Assembly (NCBI GenBank): GCA_021824155.1
Contig: JAKALN010000004.1
Location: forward strand, 1 to 38,925
Length of the DNA: 38,925 nucleotides
Direction: 5' to 3'
Source of the DNA: a bacterium
GTDB taxonomy: Bacteria; Patescibacteriota; Microgenomatia; Levybacterales; UBA12049
Each line of letters starts with the position of its first letter. Positions within the stretch are counted from its first letter, which is position 1. The notes beneath the pieces were generated by a model. That model was not told the origin of the DNA. It saw nothing but the letters and a program-made list of their open reading frames with translations, and did no database searches. This document shows positions 1-7,894 of this stretch, piece by piece. The position numbers and the translations under genes were made by a program.

Positions 1-1073
1 AAGCAGGCTATGTAGAAACCTCAACTCCAATAATGATAAACTCCGAACTTTTTGTTCAATCCGGACATTTTTCAAAGTTCGGAGAAAACAACATGTACAA
101 TCTGGATCTTTCAGATGATGAAAACGATAAACATCCTAAGACTTATTCCCTAAAACCTATGAATTGCCCCGAATCGACAATTATTTATAGATTCAGGCCC
201 AGAACTTACAAAGAGCTTCCTTTAAGAATTGCGGAAATTGGAAGGCTTCACAGAAAAGAGAAAAGCGGGGAAGTAAACGGACTTTTAAGGGTTAGGCAGC
301 TGACAATGGATGATGCGCATTTGTACGTAAGGGAAAGTCAGATTTTTGACGAGGTATCAAATGTTTTGGATATGATGACAGCCTTTTACAAAAACTTCGG
401 TTTTGAGTATGAGTTCCGCTTTGCTACAAGACCCGAAAAGCGGGCAGGAACCGACGAAATGTGGGACAAGGCGGAAAAAGATTTGGAGGAGGTTCTAAAG
501 AAAAAAAAGATTAGAGCAGGCGATAAAAAAGGGGACGGGGCATTTTACGGACCTAAAATTGACCTTCACATAAAAGATGCTTTGGGACGGGAATGGCAGC
601 TCGCAACAGTTCAAGTTGATTTCTGGATGCCTGAAGCTTTCGACCTTAAATACGTAAACGAAAAAGGGAACTTTGAAAAACCCGTAATGATACACAGGGC
701 AATTTTCGGAAGCTTCGAAAGATTTATAGGAATATTAACAGAGCATTTCCAAGGGTCATTTCCGTTATGGCTTTCTCCCGTACAAGTAGCGCTATTGCCA
801 ATCACCGACCAACAAATTCCATACGGAAAAAAATTATTGGAACAATTCACAGGACAAGGTATAAGAACCGAGCTTGACATAAGAGGTGAAAGGCTCCAGG
901 CAAAAATAAGAGACGCCACTTTACAAAAAGTCCCATTTTTGGGTATAATAGGCAAACAGGAAGTAGAAAAGAGTACTATTTCCGTAAGAACCAGGGAAGG
1001 AAAAGATTTAGGACAGCTTAAGATTTCCGAATTCTTAGATAAAGTAAAACAAGAAATTGATAAAAAGATTTAA
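1..1073 (+). CDS. thrS: Threonyl-tRNA synthetase, 5'-truncated by the window edge
   Basis: Class II synthetase that charges tRNA-Thr in the cytoplasm. The reading frame is open to the left edge (first full codon at base 3), so the N-terminal editing domains lie outside the window. Visible are the start of the catalytic core (GYVETSTPIM), the zinc-ligand Cys in PMNCP, motif 2 around RIAEIGRLHRKEKSG, the DDAH zinc ligand and motif 3 in HRAIFGSFERF. The last 100 or so residues are the anticodon-binding domain. The usual MNCPxH is MNCPES here. The 3' end overlaps infC by 17 nt, which implies co-transcription. The identity is very secure. Confidence 0.97.
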   Translation, partial: AGYVETSTPIMINSELFVQSGHFSKFGENNMYNLDLSDDENDKHPKTYSLKPMNCPESTIIYRFRPRTYKELPLRIAEIGRLHRKEKSGEVNGLLRVRQLTMDDAHLYVRESQIFDEVSNVLDMMTAFYKNFGFEYEFRFATRPEKRAGTDEMWDKAEKDLEEVLKKKKIRAGDKKGDGAFYGPKIDLHIKDALGREWQLATVQVDFWMPEAFDLKYVNEKGNFEKPVMIHRAIFGSFERFIGILTEHFQGSFPLWLSPVQVALLPITDQQIPYGKKLLEQFTGQGIRTELDIRGERLQAKIRDATLQKVPFLGIIGKQEVEKSTISVRTREGKDLGQLKISEFLDKVKQEIDKKI

Positions 1074-1638
1074 GAAAAAACAAGACGACAGAAAATTTTA
1101 CAGGACTAACGAGCGAATTTTTGCTACAACGCTGCGTGTATTAGATACGGGCGGAAAGCAAATAGGGATATTAAGCAAATTTGAAGCATTAGACAAGGCA
1201 AGAAGCGAGGGATTGGACTTGGTAGAAATTGCTCCAATGGCAAAACCTCCGGTTGCAAAGATAATAGACTTCAAAAAGTTCCTTTATCAGGAAGAAAAAA
1301 AGAAAAGGGAAGAAAAGAGAAAGGCTAAAGTATCGGAAACCAAAGAAGTAAGACTCGGGCCTTTTATGAGTGACAATGATTTGGGAGTCATGACTAAAAG
1401 AGCTCGGGATTTTTTAGAAGATGGGGATAAAGTAAGACTGGTAGTAAATTTTTCCGGCAGACAAATAGCCCATCCGGAATTCGGACACAAAGTATTGGAC
1501 AAAGTACTTACAGATTTGGAAGACGTATCAAAAGTAGAAAGAGACAGACACTTGGAGGGTAAAAAATTAATATGTTTAATTTCACCCGAAAGGAAAAATA
1601 AAAATGCCAAAGAAGAAAATAAAGAAATCAGTATCTAA
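1057..1638 (+). CDS. infC: Translation initiation factor IF-3
   Basis: Binds the 30S subunit, prevents premature 50S joining and proofreads start codons. At 193 aa it has the normal two-domain form: an N-domain (about 15-85, with GKQIGILSKFEALDKA and LDLVEIAP), a lysine-rich linker (EEKKKREEKRK) and a C-domain (about 98-185, beginning near KEVRLGPF). The best start is TTG at 1057, inside the end of thrS; no good Shine-Dalgarno is visible and no ATG lies near the conserved N-terminus. IF-3 discriminates against non-AUG starts, and E. coli infC uses AUU for autoregulation, so the TTG may matter; that link is inference. The 3' end overlaps rpmI by 35 nt. Confidence 0.96.
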   Translation: MIKRFKKKQDDRKFYRTNERIFATTLRVLDTGGKQIGILSKFEALDKARSEGLDLVEIAPMAKPPVAKIIDFKKFLYQEEKKKREEKRKAKVSETKEVRLGPFMSDNDLGVMTKRARDFLEDGDKVRLVVNFSGRQIAHPEFGHKVLDKVLTDLEDVSKVERDRHLEGKKLICLISPERKNKNAKEENKEISI

Positions 1639-1801
1639 AAGATTCAAGGTTACAAAAACCGGTAAGGTTTTGTTTTCGCATCAGTATAAAAGCCACTTAA
1701 AAATGCATAAGTCAAAATCAAGGCTTAGAAGACAGAAAAAAACCGGAATACTTAAAGGCGAATTTGCTAAAAAAATAAAGAAAATGCTTGGAGAAGCATA
1801 A
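1604..1801 (+). CDS. rpmI: 50S ribosomal protein bL35
   Basis: Small basic protein of the large subunit, 65 aa, the usual length. It starts MPKKKIKKSVSKRFKVT, matching the family start MPK(M/L)KT..KR..KTG. ATG at 1604 follows a GAAAGGA ribosome-binding site about 8 nt upstream, which itself lies in the infC 3' coding region. The 35-nt overlap with infC suggests translational coupling. The infC-rpmI-rplT order is conserved in most bacteria. Confidence 0.96.
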   Translation: MPKKKIKKSVSKRFKVTKTGKVLFSHQYKSHLKMHKSKSRLRRQKKTGILKGEFAKKIKKMLGEA

Positions 1802-1809
1802 ACGAAATC

Positions 1810-1837
1810 CTAAGCACTAAACTCTAAATCCTAGAAT
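1810..1837 (+). repeat. Degenerate heptamer tandem repeat upstream of rplT
   Basis: Four successive 7-nt units beginning CTA (CTAAGCA, CTAAACT, CTAAATC, CTAGAAT) occupy the rpmI-rplT spacer. The same pattern is seen upstream of the HolB-like gene at 27988-28022. The third unit pairs with a TAGGATTT segment at 1862-1869, so the spacer could fold. Confidence 0.75.
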
Positions 1838-1860
1838 ATTTAGAAATTAGTATTTTAAAT

Positions 1861-1884
1861 TTAGGATTTGCGACTAAAAGGAGA
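1861..1884 (+). promoter_or_regulatory. Shared 24-nt leader element with Shine-Dalgarno, copy 1
   Basis: The segment from TTAGGATTTGCGACT to AAAGGAGA ends 3 nt before the rplT ATG. It is repeated with a single mismatch at 28071-28094 before the HolB-like gene. In both places an upstream AAATCCTA segment (here 1826-1833) can pair with TAGGATTT (here 1862-1869). It contains one of the few strong ribosome-binding sites in the window. A role as a regulatory hairpin is inference. Confidence 0.55.
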
Positions 1885-1887
1885 ATT

Positions 1888-2232
1888 ATGGCAAGAGTTA
1901 AACGAGGAGTAATATCCAAAAGCAAACATAAAAAACTTTTATCCCGAACAAAAGGGTTTAGGGGTACAAAATCAAAACTGATAAAAGTAGCAAAAGAAGC
2001 AGCGCTGCATGCCGATGCTTACTCTTTTCATGGAAGAAAACTAAGAAAAAGGGACATCAGGGGACTATGGATAATTAGGATTGGCGAGGCGTCAAAAAAA
2101 GAAGGCGTCTCTTACAGCAGGTTTATGAGCGGACTGAAAAAATCCAAAATAGAATTAGACAGAAAAATACTCGCAGATTTAGTAGTTAACGACCCTCAAA
2201 CCTTTCAGAAAATCGTAAAGACCGCAAAATAA
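1888..2232 (+). CDS. rplT: 50S ribosomal protein bL20
   Basis: Large-subunit assembly protein that binds 23S rRNA; 114 aa, near the usual 117. Recognisable by MARVKRGV at the N-terminus, the long basic helix (KHKKLLSRTKGFRGTKSKL) and the C-terminal globular part (DIRGLWIIRI, YSRFMSGLKKS, LDRKILADL). ATG at 1888 has a strong AAAAGGAG site. In other bacteria bL20 autoregulates this operon; no known L20-binding leader could be confirmed here. Confidence 0.97.
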   Translation: MARVKRGVISKSKHKKLLSRTKGFRGTKSKLIKVAKEAALHADAYSFHGRKLRKRDIRGLWIIRIGEASKKEGVSYSRFMSGLKKSKIELDRKILADLVVNDPQTFQKIVKTAK

Positions 2233-2259
2233 CAATCCTCTTTTTATATTCATTGAATA

Positions 2260-2288
2260 GTGAAAAAAGCCTCGGGTTATGGTATTCT
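2260..2288 (+). promoter_or_regulatory. Promoter of pheS, leaderless type
   Basis: GTGAAA (2260-2265), a 17-nt spacer and TATTCT (2283-2288), preceded by TGG as an extended -10. The pheS ATG lies 7 nt after the -10, where transcription would start. This argues against the GTG at 2260 as the gene start, since it would fall in the -35 box. Confidence 0.6.
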
Positions 2289-2295
2289 AAGACAT

Positions 2296-3354
2296 ATGGA
2301 AGAAGAACTAATAAGTATTAAAAATGCCGCTCTTTCTTTTATTTTAGAAGCCGAAGATTTAAAGTCACTGGAAGAAACCAAACTCCAATTCTTGGGTAAA
2401 AGCGGAAAATTAACTCAAACAATAAAAGATATAACAAAAATTCCTCCCGAAAAAAGAAAAGAATTCGGAATGCTGGCAAACGAAGTAAAACAGACTATAG
2501 AAGACGCAATTGCACAAAGACAGGAAAACTTAAAACAGAAATCTGAAAAAATCCTAAGACAAAAAATAGATGTTACAAACCCGGGAATTAAACCGCCCCT
2601 GGGCCACGAACATCTGGTAACGCAGGCTATTGAAGAAATCAGCGGTATTTTTGAAAAAATAGGTTTTACCAGGTTAAGGTACCCGGAAGTTGAATGGGAC
2701 TGGTATGCTTTTGAAGCCTTAAACTTTCCCCAAAACCATCCGGCAAGAGACGACTGGGAAACTTTTTTTATAAAAGCCGAAAAAGATGCAAAAAAAGGCC
2801 CAATGGTTTTAACCCCCCATACATCGTCGGGGCAGATAAGGGAAATTGAAAAGAATCTTGCAAAGGAAAATAAAGATAAAAACTTATCTATTAGAATGCT
2901 TAATGTTGCCAAATGCTACAGGAGACAATCCGACGTTTCCCATACCCCAATGTTTCATCAGTTTGAGACACTGGTAATCGATAAAGATATTTCAATTTCG
3001 CATTTAAAAGGGGTTTTGGATTACTTTGCAAAATCATATTTCGGTAAAAACAGAAAAACAAGGATAAGGCCTTACCATTTCCAGTTTACCGAACCGTCTT
3101 TTGAAGTTGACGTTACATGCGGAGTGTGCTTAGGCCGCGGCTGCAGACTCTGTAAGGAAGGATGGCTTGAAATGGGAGGAGCGGGAATGGTCCATCCTAA
3201 TGTTTTAAGAACGGGCGGGATAGACCCGGAAAAATATACCGGCTTTGCTTCCGGTTGGGGAGTGGAAAGAGTCCTTATGATGAGGGAAGGATTGGAGATA
3301 GACGACTTAAGGCTTTTGTATTCCAATAACCTTGATTTTTTAGAACAGTTCTGA
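2296..3354 (+). CDS. pheS: Phenylalanyl-tRNA synthetase alpha subunit
   Basis: Catalytic subunit of the (alpha-beta)2 class II enzyme that charges tRNA-Phe; 352 aa from ATG 2296, against about 330-350 for the family. An N-terminal coiled coil (about 1-90, containing LQFLGKSGKLT) is followed by motif 2 (MLNVAKCYRRQSDVSHTPMFHQ) and motif 3 (GFASGWGVERVLMM). A four-cysteine cluster C-x2-C-x4-C-x2-C at about residues 275-286 is a likely zinc knuckle, which also occurs in some other bacterial PheS. An in-frame GTG at 2260 exists, but the family alignment and the -10 box at 2283-2288 favour 2296. The gene ends in TGA. Confidence 0.95.
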   Translation: MEEELISIKNAALSFILEAEDLKSLEETKLQFLGKSGKLTQTIKDITKIPPEKRKEFGMLANEVKQTIEDAIAQRQENLKQKSEKILRQKIDVTNPGIKPPLGHEHLVTQAIEEISGIFEKIGFTRLRYPEVEWDWYAFEALNFPQNHPARDDWETFFIKAEKDAKKGPMVLTPHTSSGQIREIEKNLAKENKDKNLSIRMLNVAKCYRRQSDVSHTPMFHQFETLVIDKDISISHLKGVLDYFAKSYFGKNRKTRIRPYHFQFTEPSFEVDVTCGVCLGRGCRLCKEGWLEMGGAGMVHPNVLRTGGIDPEKYTGFASGWGVERVLMMREGLEIDDLRLLYSNNLDFLEQF

Positions 3355-3356
3355 AC

Positions 3357-3423
3357 GGATGACTTATGATTTACGATATAAGATTTATGAATAACGTTCT
3401 TTATCAAAATTCGAAGAATTTTG
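3357..3423. repeat. Heptamer repeats and an 8-bp inverted repeat between pheS and pheT
   Basis: Six heptamer-periodic units (GGATGAC, TTATGAT, TTACGAT, ATAAGAT, TTATGAA, TAACGTT) occupy 3357-3398. A perfect inverted repeat follows, CAAAATTC (3405-3412) and GAATTTTG (3416-3423), with loop GAA. No U-run follows, so it is not a standard terminator. The rest of the spacer to 3495 is purine-rich, and no gene is seen there. Confidence 0.6.
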
Positions 3424-3495
3424 AAGAGGAGAAGCCGGCAAAAAGCCAAACTCCGAACGAAGAGAGGAGGAAGGCGCGAAGCCGAGCTTAGACGA

Positions 3496-5445
3496 ATGAA
3501 TATAAAAATAATTGACAGCTGGCTAAGAGATTATCTTAAAACAAATGCAACCGTGCAGAAGATAGAGCAAATTCTGTCCGAGACTAGCGTCTCGGTGGAA
3601 AGACTGGAAAAAATTAAAGACGATTATATATATGACATAGAAGTAACTACCAACAGGCCTGATTTGATGTCTGTAATAGGAATTGCAAGGGAAGCATCTA
3701 CCGTTTTAAAACATAATGGAATAGACGCAGAATTTATACCTTTAAAATTACAGGAACCGCAAGTCCCGAAAACAAACCTGATAGAAATACACAATGACCC
3801 AAAACTTGTCAACAGAATTTGTGCGGTTGTAATGGAAGTCAAAGCAAAAAACTCCCCGGAATATCTTAAAACACGTTTGGAAAATTCGGATATAAGAAGC
3901 CTTAATAATTTAATCGATATAACAAATTACGTAATGCGCACAACCGGGCACCCTGCCCATGTTTTTGATTTTGACAGGCTTAATACGAAAAGTCTGACAA
4001 TAAGAGAAGGGAAAGCAGGAGAAAAAATAAAAACGCTGGATAATAAAGAACATACCCTTTTAGGGGGAGAAATAGTCGCAGTAAACGATAAAAACAATAT
4101 CGTTGACCTTTTGGGAATAATGGGACTGGAAAACAGTGTCGTAACCGAAAACACCAAACGCATTCTTTTTTTCATAGACAACAACGAAAAAACACACATA
4201 AGAAAGGCTTCTATGTCCTTAGGCATAAGAACGGAAGCGGCTGTGTTAAACGAAAAAGGGCCCGACAGCGAACTGGCATATAAAGCGCTCTTATACGGAA
4301 TAAAATTGTACGGACAATTAGCCGAAGGGAAAATATTGTCCGGTATTATTGACATATATCCCAATAAACCAAGCGAAAAAACAATTACGGTACTGCAAAA
4401 TAAAATAAACAAAATAATAGGCGTGGAAATTCCGATAAAGACATCTTCGGATATACTTAAAGGCTTAGGTTTTGAAAATACAATAGACGGCAATTACCTT
4501 AAAATAAAAATACCTTCGTTTAGAAGAGAAGATGTTGAAATAGGGGAAGATATAGTAGAAGAAATCGCAAGAATTTACGGTTATGGAAACATTCCAAGCT
4601 TAATACCTCCTCTTTCTTCAAACCAAACGACCCAACCTTTTATAAATGAATTTTACTGGGAAAAACGGACGAAGGATGCCTTAAAGTACTGGGGGTTTAC
4701 AGAAATGTATACATACTCCATGGTGTCGGAAGACCTGCTTGAAGGCCCGGAAAACGAGTCGGTCGAAATCCAAAATCCGCTTTCCGAAGAATTTGTATAT
4801 ATGAGACTAACTCTTGTACCTAGTCTTCTAAAAGTGGTGTCCGAAAATAAAAAAAGGCAGGAAATAAAAATTTTCGAGCTGTCAAAAGTGTATTTTAAAA
4901 AAGAAAATGACCTGCCAAAAGAAAATTTAATGCTTGCGGGAATAATAAAAAAGCCCAATGCGTCTTTTTATGAAGCAAAGGGAATCATAGAACAATTATT
5001 AGCGGACTTAGGCATAAAAGACTTACACTTTAAGGAATCCCAAAAAGGGGGGTTGGGTGCATCCATATACCTGGATAAAGAATATCTTGGCGAGATAGAG
5101 GTATTAAATACAGACCTGGTTGATTTTGAAATAAGCTTTGAAACAATACTAAAACATGCAAGCCTAAAAAAAGAATATAAGAAATTAACTAAATATCCTC
5201 CTGTTATCGAAGATATATCTGTCATAACAGAAGAAGGAATTAAAACCGAAGACATAATCCGGGACATAAAAAACCAAAGCCCGCTTATTACCGATGTTTT
5301 TCTATTTGACAGATTCCAGAATTCAAGGTCTTTCCGCATTACATACCAAGACCCGGAAAAAAATCTAACAACGGAAGAAATCTCGTCGGTAAGGAAAAAA
5401 ATAATTTCCTCGTTGGAAAATAAATTCAAAGCCACAATAAAATAA
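3496..5445 (+). CDS. pheT: Phenylalanyl-tRNA synthetase beta subunit, short form without the B2 domain
   Basis: Partner of PheS. It carries the split B1 module, the B3/B4 editing region (RSLNNLIDITNYVM, GHPAHVFDFDR), B5 (FRREDVEIGEDIVEEIARIYG), the catalytic-like B6/B7 core and the C-terminal ferredoxin-fold anticodon domain (from about residue 555). It is 649 aa, against about 790-800 in E. coli. The roughly 100-residue EMAP-II-like OB-fold (B2) that normally splits B1 is absent: SVERLEKIKDD runs directly into YDIEVTTNRPDLMSVIGIARE. The ATG at 3496 matches the family N-terminus (sWLRdyl); a longer in-frame extension to TTG 3421 is purine-rich and unlike the family. Confidence 0.95.
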   Translation: MNIKIIDSWLRDYLKTNATVQKIEQILSETSVSVERLEKIKDDYIYDIEVTTNRPDLMSVIGIAREASTVLKHNGIDAEFIPLKLQEPQVPKTNLIEIHNDPKLVNRICAVVMEVKAKNSPEYLKTRLENSDIRSLNNLIDITNYVMRTTGHPAHVFDFDRLNTKSLTIREGKAGEKIKTLDNKEHTLLGGEIVAVNDKNNIVDLLGIMGLENSVVTENTKRILFFIDNNEKTHIRKASMSLGIRTEAAVLNEKGPDSELAYKALLYGIKLYGQLAEGKILSGIIDIYPNKPSEKTITVLQNKINKIIGVEIPIKTSSDILKGLGFENTIDGNYLKIKIPSFRREDVEIGEDIVEEIARIYGYGNIPSLIPPLSSNQTTQPFINEFYWEKRTKDALKYWGFTEMYTYSMVSEDLLEGPENESVEIQNPLSEEFVYMRLTLVPSLLKVVSENKKRQEIKIFELSKVYFKKENDLPKENLMLAGIIKKPNASFYEAKGIIEQLLADLGIKDLHFKESQKGGLGASIYLDKEYLGEIEVLNTDLVDFEISFETILKHASLKKEYKKLTKYPPVIEDISVITEEGIKTEDIIRDIKNQSPLITDVFLFDRFQNSRSFRITYQDPEKNLTTEEISSVRKKIISSLENKFKATIK

Positions 5446-5447
5446 CC

Positions 5448-7817
5448 CTACGGAGTAGGAATAACAGAAGGAAGAGGACTTAAGGTCGCGCTTGGTGTTT
5501 GCGTAGGCGCCGGAGTTGGCGTTGGGTTATTGTTTGAACCGCCGGAATACTGGTAATCGGAAGTATCTGTTGGCGGATAATATTCGGGATGGTCCGCCGC
5601 ATAAGTTTGTTTTATCCATGCATTTATACCGTCCTGCCACCTATTTTTGCCGTCTGTTGAAATAGGGTCGTTCATTTTAAATACAATGAAATCCTTAGTA
5701 TCATAATCTCCCGCATTTATTTCTGCCTGATTTGCAAGTTTTCCGCCCTGATGTTTGGATATCTTAAGTTTTTGGTAAATTGCCGAAGGTCCCGTAGGCT
5801 GAGTGCCCTGTATAAAATACTCACTTCTGGTAGGCTGTCCGGGTACCGGAAGACCTCCTCCAAATGCGTCTATCTGCATTGCCAAGACATCGTCCGGTTT
5901 TTGCGGCGGCTCGTCCGGTTTTCCCTTTAAAACCGAACTCATTATTTTATTCCATATAGGAGCGGCACCGGTTATACCGGATGAAACTTTGCTCATAGGA
6001 GAATTGTCGTTATTTCCAACCCATACGCCTACTACATACGAAGGAGTGTAACCCATTGTCCAGTTATCCCTTATATCATTTGTTGTTCCGGTTTTTACGG
6101 AAACACTGGGGTGCCCGGCAACAACAAGCTGTGAATAAGGCCCGAATTCCATTGTCCTTGCGTTGTTATCCAAAAGGATATGGGAAATTATAAAAGATAT
6201 TTCCTGGGACAATTCCCTCTGGGGCGAAGGGGGATTATATTTATACAAAACTTTCCCATGGGAATCGTCAACTTCGGAAATTGAATACAAAGGCTGTTTA
6301 AGCCCTCCATTTGCAAAAACGCTGTATGCCTGCATTTCGTCTATAAGCCTTACGTCCCTTCCTCCCAAAACAAGAGAGTATCCGACGTCATTCATATTTG
6401 CGTCGGTCGGCTGCCAATTTGAAATCCCCATGTCATATGCTTTTTGCATTACGTTTTTTATTCCTACCATAGCCAGCATTTCAACTGCCGGTACATTTAT
6501 TGAATTTGCCAAAGCAAACCTAACTTGTATTGGCCCCCTGTATTTTCCGTCATAGTTAACCGGTATATAATCTTTTTCGCTGTCTGTTGCTTTAAAATTT
6601 ATGGGCACATCCATTAACAAAGTCGAGGCAGTATATCCTCTTGAAAGCCCGACCGCGTATGTAATCGGCTTTAGGGAAGAACCGGGCTGCCTGGACGCTA
6701 AGGCAGCATTAAAATTACCGTCGTTTTTTGTGTCAAAATAGTCTTTGCTTCCGACCATTGCCAAAATTTCTCCTGTTTTAGGATTAGATACCATAGCAGC
6801 TCCATTTCCCACCTTCAGGGTCTTATCTTTATCTATCTCTGTTTTTACAATATCCTCGGCATTTTTTTCGATGTTGTAATCAAGAGTTGTTTTAACCTGA
6901 AGGCCCCCTCTTTCAACCATCTGTTCTCCAAATTGGTCAACAAGCTGCTGTTTAATATAAAAGACAAAATGGGGTGCCTTTATCCCTGCCGTATTTTGTG
7001 TAAACTGCATAAATTTAATTTCTTTAATAGCCGCGTCCGCCTGGGCCTGGGTTATATGATTGTCCCTGACCATAGCATCCAAAACTTCCTGTGAGCGCTC
7101 TATATAATATTTGTTGCCGCTAAAAGGCGAGTAGGCAGTAGGGCTTTGAGGCAATCCGGCGAGTAAAGCACTCTGGGCCAGATCCAAATCCTTAACATTT
7201 TTATTAAAAAAGGTTTCCGAAGCCGCTTCTACCCCGACGGCAGAACCCCCATAAGGCACGTCGTTTAGGTACATTTCCAGTATCTGGTCTTTTGAGTATT
7301 TTTTATCTACCTGTATTGAAAGCATCAATTCCTTTATTTTTCTGGGTATCGTCTGCTGGGAAGTCAAAAGAACATTTTTTACAAGCTGCTGGGTAAGAGT
7401 AGAACCCCCTGAGAGCTGGCGGTATAAAATTAGGTTTCTGACTGCCCTTAAATACCCTGTTATGGAAAAACCCTGGTTATTGTAAAAATTCCTATCCTCT
7501 ATAGATACTGTTGCCTGCTGCAGGTATTTGGGGATATTATTCAGGTTTTCGTAGATTCTATTCTGGTCCTGATAAACAGAGTAAAGTAAAACCCCGTTTC
7601 TGTCATAAATTCTTGTTGAATCCGACTGCTGAGCCTCTACAAGTTTTCCCGGAGCGGGTAAATCCCTGCCGTACCATATAAACAAAACAGTCATCAGGAT
7701 TATAAGACCAATCAGTCCGAAAAACCCGTATTTGGTAATTTTACTTATAAGAACCATCCTGGAGGCATTTAAGGAGTATCTTTGACGTCTGCTTCTTCTG
7801 TGTCCGTAATCCAGCAT
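5448..7817 (-). CDS. Class A penicillin-binding protein (transglycosylase/transpeptidase)
   Basis: Bifunctional peptidoglycan synthase. A basic cytoplasmic tail (RRSRRQRY) is followed by one membrane anchor (FFGLIGLIILMTVLFIWY), then the GT51 domain with EDRNFYNNQG, GGSTLTQQLVKN and LNDVPYGGSAVGVEAAS. The transpeptidase domain has SSLK (PGSSLKP), SIN (ANSINVP) and KTGTT. The usual His of the EDxxFxxHxG motif is Asn here. The C-terminus is a Pro/Thr/Ser-rich tail (NNNPTPTPAPTQTP). The chosen start is ATG 7817 (789 aa), because an extended -10 lies 7 nt upstream at 7825-7830; an upstream in-frame ATG at 7856 would precede that promoter. The gene converges with pheT (2-nt gap) and diverges from tyrS. 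Confidence 0.93.
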   Translation of the reverse strand: MLDYGHRRSRRQRYSLNASRMVLISKITKYGFFGLIGLIILMTVLFIWYGRDLPAPGKLVEAQQSDSTRIYDRNGVLLYSVYQDQNRIYENLNNIPKYLQQATVSIEDRNFYNNQGFSITGYLRAVRNLILYRQLSGGSTLTQQLVKNVLLTSQQTIPRKIKELMLSIQVDKKYSKDQILEMYLNDVPYGGSAVGVEAASETFFNKNVKDLDLAQSALLAGLPQSPTAYSPFSGNKYYIERSQEVLDAMVRDNHITQAQADAAIKEIKFMQFTQNTAGIKAPHFVFYIKQQLVDQFGEQMVERGGLQVKTTLDYNIEKNAEDIVKTEIDKDKTLKVGNGAAMVSNPKTGEILAMVGSKDYFDTKNDGNFNAALASRQPGSSLKPITYAVGLSRGYTASTLLMDVPINFKATDSEKDYIPVNYDGKYRGPIQVRFALANSINVPAVEMLAMVGIKNVMQKAYDMGISNWQPTDANMNDVGYSLVLGGRDVRLIDEMQAYSVFANGGLKQPLYSISEVDDSHGKVLYKYNPPSPQRELSQEISFIISHILLDNNARTMEFGPYSQLVVAGHPSVSVKTGTTNDIRDNWTMGYTPSYVVGVWVGNNDNSPMSKVSSGITGAAPIWNKIMSSVLKGKPDEPPQKPDDVLAMQIDAFGGGLPVPGQPTRSEYFIQGTQPTGPSAIYQKLKISKHQGGKLANQAEINAGDYDTKDFIVFKMNDPISTDGKNRWQDGINAWIKQTYAADHPEYYPPTDTSDYQYSGGSNNNPTPTPAPTQTPSATLSPLPSVIPTP

Positions 7818-7824
7818 AACCATT

Positions 7825-7833
7825 AGTATATCA
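7825..7833 (-). promoter_or_regulatory. Extended -10 of the PBP gene, leaderless type
   Basis: Minus-strand TGA-TATACT (TATACT at 7825-7830), with TTGTGA 16 nt further upstream as a possible -35. The start ATG at 7817 is 7 nt downstream. It lies back to back with the tyrS promoter. Confidence 0.6.
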
Positions 7834-7878
7834 AATTTACGCCTATTCACAAACATATAGCCTTGCCGCAGGCAGGTG

Positions 7879-7887
7879 TGCTATACT
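7879..7887 (+). promoter_or_regulatory. Extended -10 of tyrS, leaderless type
   Basis: TGC-TATACT (TATACT at 7882-7887) with exactly 7 nt to the ATG at 7895; no Shine-Dalgarno is present. A small imperfect hairpin (CCT-T-GCC/GGCAGG, 7861-7876) lies just upstream in the divergent PBP-tyrS spacer. Confidence 0.65.
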
Positions 7888-7894
7888 CGCCTTA

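Noticed and set aside
2260-2295. Longer PheS starting at GTG 2260
   Set aside because: The extension would include the -35 and -10 boxes, and family alignment begins near 2296.
7818-7856. Longer PBP starting at ATG 7856
   Set aside because: The extra 13 codons contain an extended -10; the basic tail and membrane anchor are complete from 7817.
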